A stretch of 64,000 nt of DNA from Rhodobium gokarnense (GTDB lineage Bacteria > Pseudomonadota > Alphaproteobacteria > Rhizobiales > Rhodobiaceae), in the NCBI RefSeq assembly GCF_025961475.1, contig NZ_JAOQNS010000008.1:175901-239900 (forward strand), given 5' to 3'. The notes beneath the pieces were generated by a model. That model was not told the DNA's origin, ran no database searches, and was given only the letters and a program-made list of their open reading frames with translations. Made by a program: the position numbers and the translations under genes. Shown piece after piece: positions 58,433 to 64,000 of this stretch. The first letter of the stretch is position 1. Each line of letters starts with the position of its first letter.

Positions 58433-58624
58433 ATGGACTCCTTCTTCTACAATCTGGTGCCGTTTGCGATCGCCGCGGTCGCGCTTGTGCTCGTCCTCGG
58501 CCTCTTCAACATGATGCGCGGCGGCAGTGCCAACACCTCGCAGAAACTGATGCGCGCCCGCGTCATCTTCCAGGCCGTCGCGCTCGTCATCGTCATGGCG
58601 GCGATCTATTTCATGCAGAAATAG
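58433..58624 (+). CDS. HIG1-domain twin transmembrane protein
   Basis: The 63-residue membrane peptide has two hydrophobic helices (about residues 8-26 and 43-61) joined by a positively charged loop, MMRGGSANTSQKLMRARV, which is the HIG1 signature. Mitochondrial HIG1 proteins help assemble respiratory supercomplexes with cytochrome oxidase; a bacterial role is inferred only. The ATG at 58433 follows GGCGGAGAGAG. The rhomboid gene follows 111 bases later. Confidence 0.9.
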   Translation: MDSFFYNLVPFAIAAVALVLVLGLFNMMRGGSANTSQKLMRARVIFQAVALVIVMAAIYFMQK

Positions 58625-58735
58625 CCGGCCGCGGCATCGATGTCGGCGCGCATGCCCCGTGCCGGCGCCTTATGCCCCGGGAGCGTCTGCCGAAAAGACC
58701 GACGGCCCGTGCCGCCCAGCCAGGATGCGCTGCCC

Positions 58736-59431
58736 ATGTTCATACCGCTCTATGACGACAACCCGCTGCGCTCCATCGGCCGGCAATATGTGACGCTGGC
58801 GCTGATCGCCTTCACCACCCTCGTCTTCGTCGTCTTCCAGAGCGGCATCGTCCTCCACGCCGACCGCGCCGCGGCCCTCTCCTTCGGGCTGATTCCCGCC
58901 GTCGTCACCGACTACCGGGTGCTGCCGCCGGGCTATGAGCAGATCCCGGAATGGGCGACCTTCGTCACCTACGCCTTCCTGCACGGCGACTGGCTGCACC
59001 TTGCCGGCAACATGCTGTTCGTCTGGGTGTTCGGCGACAATGTGGAGGACGCCCTCGGCCACGTCCGCTACCTCGCCTTCTATCTCATCTGCGCCGCCGC
59101 GGCGGCCGGCGTTCATGTGCTGCTGCTGCCGCAGTCGGAATCGCCGCTGATCGGCGCCTCCGGCGCCGCCTCGGGCATCGTTGCGGCCTATCTCATGCTG
59201 CACCCGAAGGTGCGCCTGTGGGTGCTCGTCTTCTACAAGATCCCGATCCCGATCACCGCCGCCTGGGCGCTCGGCGCCTGGATCGGCATGCAACTGTTGA
59301 ACGCTTTTGCCGGGGGCGACGATCCGGTCGCCTGGTGGGCCCATGTCGGCGGGCTCCTTGCCGGCGCCGTCCTCATCGTCGTCATGCGCCGGCCGGGCGT
59401 GCGCCTGTTCGACCGCAACCTTGCCCGCTGA
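58736..59431 (+). CDS. rhomboid family intramembrane serine protease
   Basis: The 231-residue membrane protein has six or seven hydrophobic helices. It carries the catalytic dyad Ser142 (GASGAASG) and His202 (WAHVGG), plus the conserved FLHGDWLHLAGNMLFVWVFG of helix 2. Both active residues are intact, so proteolysis within the membrane is expected; substrates are unknown. The frame is open upstream to 58640, but the ATG at 58736 gives the family N-terminus. Confidence 0.93.
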   Translation: MFIPLYDDNPLRSIGRQYVTLALIAFTTLVFVVFQSGIVLHADRAAALSFGLIPAVVTDYRVLPPGYEQIPEWATFVTYAFLHGDWLHLAGNMLFVWVFGDNVEDALGHVRYLAFYLICAAAAAGVHVLLLPQSESPLIGASGAASGIVAAYLMLHPKVRLWVLVFYKIPIPITAAWALGAWIGMQLLNAFAGGDDPVAWWAHVGGLLAGAVLIVVMRRPGVRLFDRNLAR

Positions 59432-59713
59432 CCGCCCGAAAAGAAGCCTTTCGGGCGATCTTTCAGCGGCAAATCGGGCGTGTGTGGCCGCCCGGATGCG
59501 ACCCATTGCGCGAATCAGTGTGCACTGCGGCAAAGGCCGGAGCGCGAGCGTTGACACCCCGATTGGCCATCAGTACGGTCGCCACCGCCTTTTCGTTGAA
59601 ACCGGGGCGAAAGCTCGCAAGCGGGCGTCGCATCGCGGTTTCGCGACAGTGTTGAGAGTTTTGCATGGAATGCCGCCGGCAAAGACGTCCGGCGCCAAGG
59701 GAGGTTCGAGGAA

Positions 59714-60466
59714 ATGAAGGTTCTCGTACCGGTCAAGCGCGTGATCGACTACAACGTCAAGGTCCGCGTGAAGCCTGACGGATCCGGCGTCGATCTGGCC
59801 AACGTCAAGATGTCGATGAACCCCTTCGACGAGATTTCCGTCGAGGAGGCGATCCGCCTGAAGGAAGCCGGCAAGGCCGAAGAGATCGTGCTGGTCTCGA
59901 TCGGCCCGAAGCAGTCCCAGGAAACCATCCGCACCGGCCTTGCCATGGGCGCCGACCGCGGCATCCTGGTGGAGACCGACGCCCCCGTCGAGCCGCTCGC
60001 CGTCGCCAAGATCCTCAAAGCCGTCGTTGAGGCTGAGGAGCCCGGCCTCGTCATCCTCGGCAAGCAGGCGATCGACGACGACAGCAACCAGACCGGCCAG
60101 ATGCTCTCAGCCCTGCTCGGCTGGTCCCAGGGCACCTTCGCCTCCAAGCTGGAGCTGAAGGACGACGGCACGGCCGACGTCACCCGCGAGATCGACGGCG
60201 GCCTGCAGACCATCAATCTGAAGATGCCGCTGGTGCTGACCACGGATCTGCGCCTCAACGAGCCGCGCTACGCCTCGCTGCCGAACATCATGAAGGCCAA
60301 GAAGAAGCCGATCGACATGAAGACGGTGGACGACTACGGCGTCGACATCGCCCCGCGCCTTGAGGTGCTCGGCACCGTCGAGCCGCCGGCCCGTGAGGCC
60401 GGCGTCAAGGTCGAGAGCGTCGCCGAACTGGTCGACAAGCTGAAGAACGAAGCCGGCGTCATCTGA
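59714..60466 (+). CDS. etfB: electron transfer flavoprotein, beta subunit
   Basis: With EtfA it passes electrons from acyl-CoA and other dehydrogenases to ETF:ubiquinone oxidoreductase. The 250-residue product has [18 protein letters not shown], the ETF-beta signature [13 protein letters not shown] and [28 protein letters not shown] precedes the ATG. It is separated by 32 bases from etfA. The 282 bases upstream hold no gene and no clear promoter consensus. Confidence 0.97.
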   Translation: MKVLVPVKRVIDYNVKVRVKPDGSGVDLANVKMSMNPFDEISVEEAIRLKEAGKAEEIVLVSIGPKQSQETIRTGLAMGADRGILVETDAPVEPLAVAKILKAVVEAEEPGLVILGKQAIDDDSNQTGQMLSALLGWSQGTFASKLELKDDGTADVTREIDGGLQTINLKMPLVLTTDLRLNEPRYASLPNIMKAKKKPIDMKTVDDYGVDIAPRLEVLGTVEPPAREAGVKVESVAELVDKLKNEAGVI

Positions 60467-60498
60467 CGATCGAGGAACGTAACGGGAGAGACAGGGCA

Positions 60499-61443
60499 AT
60501 GACCACGCTGCTCGTCGCCGAACACGACAATGCCAGCCTCAGCGACCAGACCGCCAAGGCACTGACCGCGGCCGCCGATCTCGGCGGCGACGTCCACATC
60601 CTCATCGCCGGCAAGGACGCCCGGCCCGCCGCCGAGGCCGCCGCCAAGCTTTCCGGCGTCGCCAAGGTGCTGCTCGCCGACGGCGATGTCCTCTTCAACG
60701 GCCTTGCCGAGCCGACTGCGGCGCTGATCCTCGGCCTTGCCGAGGGATACGACGCCATCGTCGCCCCGGCCACCACCGCCGGCAAGAACGTGCTGCCGCG
60801 GGTCGCAGCATTGCTCGACGTCATGCAGGTCTCCGACATCACCAAGGTGGTTGCGCCGGACACCTTCGAGCGGCCGATCTATGCCGGCAACGCCATCCAG
60901 ACCGTGAAGGCGCTCGACGCCAAGAAGGTGATCACCGTGCGCACGGCCTCGTTCCAGGCCGCCGGTGAGGGCGGCTCCGCGCCGATCGAGGAGATCGCCG
61001 CGCCGGCCGATCCGGGCCTTTCCGGCTTCGTTGGCAACCGCCTGTCGGAATCGGAGCGTCCGGAGCTGACGTCGGCCAAGATCATCGTCTCCGGTGGCCG
61101 CGGCGTCGGCTCCGACGAGAATTTCGAGAAGGTGATCACGCCGCTCGCCGACAAGCTGGGCGCCGCCGTCGGTGCCAGCCGCGCCGCGGTCGATGCCGGC
61201 TTTGCGCCGAACGACTGGCAGGTCGGCCAGACCGGCAAGGTCGTTGCGCCGGAACTCTACATCGCCTGCGGCATCTCCGGTGCGATCCAGCATCTCGCCG
61301 GCATGAAGGATTCCAAGGTCATCGTCGCCATCAACAAGGATGAGGACGCGCCGATCTTCCAGGTCGCCGATTACGGGCTGGTCGCCGACCTGTTCGACGT
61401 GATCCCGGAGCTGGAAGCCGAACTCGACAAGGCCAAGGGCTGA
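60499..61443 (+). CDS. etfA: electron transfer flavoprotein, alpha subunit
   Basis: FAD-binding partner of EtfB. The 314-residue product shows the N-terminal adenine-nucleotide-like fold and the C-terminal FAD signature: [32 protein letters not shown] (quoted in pieces), [11 protein letters not shown], and [16 protein letters not shown]. Length and order are standard. It is second in etfB-etfA-hbd; 191 bases separate it from the dehydrogenase gene. Confidence 0.97.
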   Translation: MTTLLVAEHDNASLSDQTAKALTAAADLGGDVHILIAGKDARPAAEAAAKLSGVAKVLLADGDVLFNGLAEPTAALILGLAEGYDAIVAPATTAGKNVLPRVAALLDVMQVSDITKVVAPDTFERPIYAGNAIQTVKALDAKKVITVRTASFQAAGEGGSAPIEEIAAPADPGLSGFVGNRLSESERPELTSAKIIVSGGRGVGSDENFEKVITPLADKLGAAVGASRAAVDAGFAPNDWQVGQTGKVVAPELYIACGISGAIQHLAGMKDSKVIVAINKDEDAPIFQVADYGLVADLFDVIPELEAELDKAKG

Positions 61444-61634
61444 CGGTTCACGAACCGGTCATGTCGGCCGCGATAAAGGGATGGACAGGGCCGCGGAAAT
61501 TGCGTCGAATTGTCATGCCGGCGCGGCGGCCCGGACATTGCCGTTTCATGGAACGGCGTCAACAATACCGCCGATAGCCCCGCCGCCGAGACCGGCGCGA
61601 GGGTTTTGGATCACCGAAGGGACCGAAGAGAGCA

Positions 61635-62516
61635 ATGGACGTAAACATTAGGAAGGTCGGGGTCGTCGGTGCCGGCCAGATGGGCAACGGAATTGCTCAT
61701 GTCAGCGCTCTCGCAGGCTATGACGTACTGCTCAGCGACGTGTCGATGGACCGCTGCCAGGCCGCCCTTGCCACCATCAACGGCAACATGACCCGCCAGG
61801 TCGCCAAGGGCAACATCACCGAGGAACAGCGCAAGGCGGCGCTCGACCGGATCAAGCCGACGGAAAAGCTGGAAGACCTCGCCGACGTCGACATCGCCAT
61901 TGAATCGGCGGTCGAGAACGAGACGGTCAAGCGCAGCATCTTCGCCAAGCTCTGCCCGCACCTGAAGCCGGAGGCGATCCTCGGCACCAACACCTCCTCG
62001 ATCTCCATCACGCGGCTGGCGGCTTCCACCGACCGGCCGGAGCGCTTCATCGGCGTTCATTTCATGAACCCGGTGCCGGTGATGGAACTGGTCGAACTGG
62101 TGCGCGGCATCGCCACCGAGGACGAGACCTTCGACCACTGCCGCAAATATGTGGAAAGCGTCGGCAAGACAGTGGCCGTTGCCGAGGATTTCCCGGCCTT
62201 CATGGTCAACCGCATCCTGCTGCCGATGATCAACGAGGCGATCTACACGCTCTATGAGGGCGTCGGCTCGGTGGAGGCGATCGACACGGCCATGCGCCTC
62301 GGCGCCAACCATCCGATGGGCCCGTTGCAGCTTGCCGACTTCATCGGCCTCGACACCTGCCTCTCGATCATGCAGGTGCTCTATGAGGGCCTCGCCGATT
62401 CCAAGTACCGGCCGTGCCCGCTGCTGGTGAAATATGTCGAGGCCGGCTGGCTCGGCCGCAAGACCCAGCGCGGCTTCTACGACTACCGCGGCGAGGAGCC
62501 GGTGCCGACCCGCTGA
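61635..62516 (+). CDS. 3-hydroxybutyryl-CoA dehydrogenase
   Basis: NAD-dependent oxidation of 3-hydroxyacyl-CoA, in butyrate/PHB or fatty acid metabolism. The 293-residue product has the dinucleotide loop VGVVGAGQMGNGIAH, the catalytic His in GVHFMNPVPVM with the Glu of LVELVRG, NTSSISIT and the C-terminal GPLQLADFIGLDTC. Location after etfBA matches the conserved alphaproteobacterial order. Confidence 0.95.
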   Translation: MDVNIRKVGVVGAGQMGNGIAHVSALAGYDVLLSDVSMDRCQAALATINGNMTRQVAKGNITEEQRKAALDRIKPTEKLEDLADVDIAIESAVENETVKRSIFAKLCPHLKPEAILGTNTSSISITRLAASTDRPERFIGVHFMNPVPVMELVELVRGIATEDETFDHCRKYVESVGKTVAVAEDFPAFMVNRILLPMINEAIYTLYEGVGSVEAIDTAMRLGANHPMGPLQLADFIGLDTCLSIMQVLYEGLADSKYRPCPLLVKYVEAGWLGRKTQRGFYDYRGEEPVPTR

Positions 62517-62727
62517 GGCGCGTTCCGCCAGGGGCAGAAACCGGCCGGCTTCGCCTCGCCGTCGGATAAAGCCATTTGAATTCATAGACATGGAATGCGG
62601 TGGATACGCGCGATCGCGATCCGTTAACCCTTCTGGCCGGTCGTTCCGGATGCCGTTGTGGCTGGCCCGTTTGGCAACCTTTCGTTAAGGCGCCCGGCCG
62701 AGACTGGGGCTCGAAAGGACCGAACCG

Positions 62728-62922
62728 ATGAGCATTGCAGCCTCCTACGCCGCCACCACCCAGGCCCAGACCCAGATCGCCATGCAGACCGCCATGGTGA
62801 AACAGGCCCATGAGGCGGAGCAGTCGATCGCGAACGTCCTGGAGCAGGCGGTGGAAGCGGGCCAGCAGATCGCCTCCGCCCCGCCGCCCGGCATGGGCGC
62901 CAAGGTCGACGTCAGCGCCTGA
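62728..62922 (+). CDS. YjfB-like small protein (putative motility protein family)
   Basis: The 64-residue alanine/glutamine-rich peptide resembles the YjfB family: MSIAASYAATTQAQTQIAMQ start, amphipathic helix (VKQAHEAEQSIANVLEQAV), and a PPPGMGAKVDVSA end. The family is named putative motility protein because relatives occur near flagellar genes; none are near here. GAAAGGACCGAACC precedes the ATG. TTAAC and TTAAG half sites occur in the 100 bases before it, without forming a full CtrA box. Confidence 0.7.
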   Translation: MSIAASYAATTQAQTQIAMQTAMVKQAHEAEQSIANVLEQAVEAGQQIASAPPPGMGAKVDVSA

Positions 62923-62989
62923 GGCTCGCGCGCCGGGTGTCGTTCCGCCCGGCTGAGCGCCACGCATCTAGGCGCTGCCACACCGTCAT

Positions 62990-63363
62990 CAAAAAGCAGA
63001 TTCAGCATCTCGCGCAAGTGCAGCACTGGATTGCTTCGCTGCGCTCGCAATGACGGATTCCTGAGCAGTTTCAATGTCATTGCGAGGGTTCGAAGGACGG
63101 GGAGCGGCGCGTGACGCGAGCCTGAGCAAGGCCGACGCGGCAATCCATGCGGCATCGGTGACACGCCCGGCCTATCCTTGGTCCCGCTATCCTCACCCAG
63201 TCCTCGGCCGTCACCCCGGCTGAAGCGACGCAGAGGGCCGGGGACCAATGCCCGTCGCCATGCGGGATGTCCGATGTTGCGTGGAATGGGCATTTGCCCG
63301 GATCGATGACGGGGCAAGAATCGCGGGTGGGCTACCGTGTCGACAGGGGCAATGGATCCCGGA
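62990..63363. repeat. dispersed repeats interrupted by an IS element
   Basis: Gene-free. 63027-63148 is an inverted type B pair (GGATTGCTTCGCTGCGCTCG, then GTCATTGCGAGGGTTCG and GACGGGGAGCGGC, the last shared with 32 kb). 63211-63290 has type C-like text (CGTCACCCCGGCTGAAGC). From about 63340 an inverted type C copy (TACCGTGTCGACAGGGGC, AATGGATCCCGG) stops abruptly where the IS begins. Confidence 0.75.
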
Positions 63364-64000
63364 CTAAATGTATGTCCCGGAGAGATGATTGACAGGTGTT
63401 CGGGGACATGGCTGACAGTCATTGATGATCGTTTTGGGTATGGTTGAGGTCAATGGTTGCGATATGCGTTGCGCCGAAGCAGACGCGATAGCGACCATCG
63501 CGATCTGTCGGCCTGAGGGCGACGGGTTCGCCGCGGAAGGCCTTGGGCAGCTTCCACAGCCGGCCGTTGAAGCTGACGCAACATCCTGATGTGGAGACCC
63601 GCCGTACGATCTCGCCGGGCTCGTAATGCGGCTCCTGGAGGCGGTCGGGGAGGCGGCGCGGCGAGGGGCGGTAGCGGCTGGCCGGGGTTGCCAGCCCCAG
63701 CGCCTGGTGCGGGCGGACGGCATTGTAGAGCGGTCGCCAGCTGTCGAAGGCGGCTTGCGCCTGGGCGCAGTCGCGCAGCGCTGTGAGCGCCAGAACCTCG
63801 GCTTTCAGCGTGCGGTGGAAGCGCTCGTTCTTGCCGCGTCCCTGCGGATGGTAGGGGCGGGCGTGGATCACCCGCACGCCGAGCTTCAAAAGCCACACGC
63901 CGAGCGGCGTCCAATGGCCCGGCGTGCCGCCACCCCAGGGCGAGCCGTTGTCGACGTAGAGCCCCGCAGGCAGGCCGAAGAGACGGAACGTGCGCTCCAG
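63364..64000 (-). mobile_element. IS481-family insertion sequence, 3' part, cut by window edge
   Basis: The left terminus lies near 63364-63372 (TGTATGTCCCGG), followed by a repeat-rich end with GTTCGGGGACATGGCTGACA, typical of IS481-type terminal inverted repeats. The transposase gene reads inward from beyond the right edge. The element interrupts a type C dispersed repeat. The other end and any target duplication are outside the window. Confidence 0.8.
63419..64000 (-). CDS. IS481-family transposase (C-terminal part)
   Basis: DDE integrase-type transposase, partial. The frame is open from the right edge for 193 residues. The second Asp of the triad is in LYVDNGSPWGG and the Glu in GKNERFHRTLKAEV, followed by FDSWRPLYNAVRPHQALG. 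All this is characteristic of IS481/integrase-core enzymes. The N-terminal HTH and first Asp lie beyond the edge. The part present has no stop or frameshift, so the copy may be active. Confidence 0.92.
   Translation of the reverse strand: MERTFRLFGLPAGLYVDNGSPWGGGTPGHWTPLGVWLLKLGVRVIHARPYHPQGRGKNERFHRTLKAEVLALTALRDCAQAQAAFDSWRPLYNAVRPHQALGLATPASRYRPSPRRLPDRLQEPHYEPGEIVRRVSTSGCCVSFNGRLWKLPKAFRGEPVALRPTDRDGRYRVCFGATHIATIDLNHTQNDHQ

Overview
The window reads as a contiguous piece of chromosome from a high-GC alphaproteobacterium, most likely of the order Hyphomicrobiales. This rests on gene content and order: mutS beside glnD, rph-rdgB-hemW divergent from hrcA, a hisB-DUF2628-hisH-hisA-hisF cluster, hisE-coaA, a pyruvate carboxylase, etfBA with a 3-hydroxybutyryl-CoA dehydrogenase, and CtrA-type TTAA-N7-TTAA boxes. 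Almost everything is chromosomal housekeeping. The only clear transposon is an IS481-type element cut off by the right edge. No tRNA, rRNA or CRISPR array was seen.

Layout. 0-11 kb: glnD (partial), mutS, malic enzyme, a thioesterase, a tandem pair of small secreted four-cysteine proteins whose leaders share a hairpin, endonuclease III, a DUF2244 protein and a two-domain Ada. 11-22 kb: coaA/hisE, a DUF1330-GNAT-dapB-gpmA run, a gamma-glutamyltransferase-like gene behind rph-rdgB-hemW, hrcA and pyrF. 22-26 kb: the histidine operon hisB-DUF2628-hisH-hisA-(arginase-fold protein)-hisF, with several overlapping start/stop codons. 26-38 kb: HNH nuclease, AlkA, GluQRS, a BON-LysM protein, an AEC transporter, a soluble hybrid kinase, a DUF429/PdxY/FAD-oxidoreductase run, a CoA-ester lyase and an EEP-fold hydrolase. 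38-44 kb: cytochrome c, a periplasmic GGT, a ChaN-like protein, a small secreted protein, a cysteine-less DsrC/TusE homologue, then a LuxR/LuxI quorum-sensing pair. 44-54 kb: pyruvate carboxylase, xthA, a candidate structured small RNA, the nitrogen-sensing pair glnK-amtB, tesB and a UbiH-family hydroxylase. 54-64 kb: an unknown protein, a TetR/SDR divergent pair, a three-gene cluster with an AvrRpt2-like papain-fold protease, a HIG1 protein, a rhomboid protease, etfBA-hbd, a YjfB-like peptide and the IS481 element.

How the parts relate. GlnD (left end) is the enzyme family that uridylylates PII proteins such as the GlnK encoded at 51 kb, which in turn gates AmtB. DNA repair is well represented (MutS, Nth, Ada, AlkA, ExoIII, RdgB). 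Acyl-CoA metabolism appears in two thioesterases, EtfAB, Hbd and a CoA-ester lyase. Quorum sensing may be wired to the cell-cycle regulator CtrA, because consensus CtrA boxes precede both luxR and luxI.

Most gene-free stretches are filled by dispersed palindromic repeats of at least three types. One type keeps its hairpin arms paired through compensatory base changes. The items most worth following up are the protease cluster at 56.5-58.2 kb, the CtrA boxes at luxR/luxI with the cysteine-less DsrC homologue alongside, the four-cysteine paralogues with matching leader hairpins, the arginase-fold gene inside the his operon, and the candidate sRNA next to glnK-amtB.
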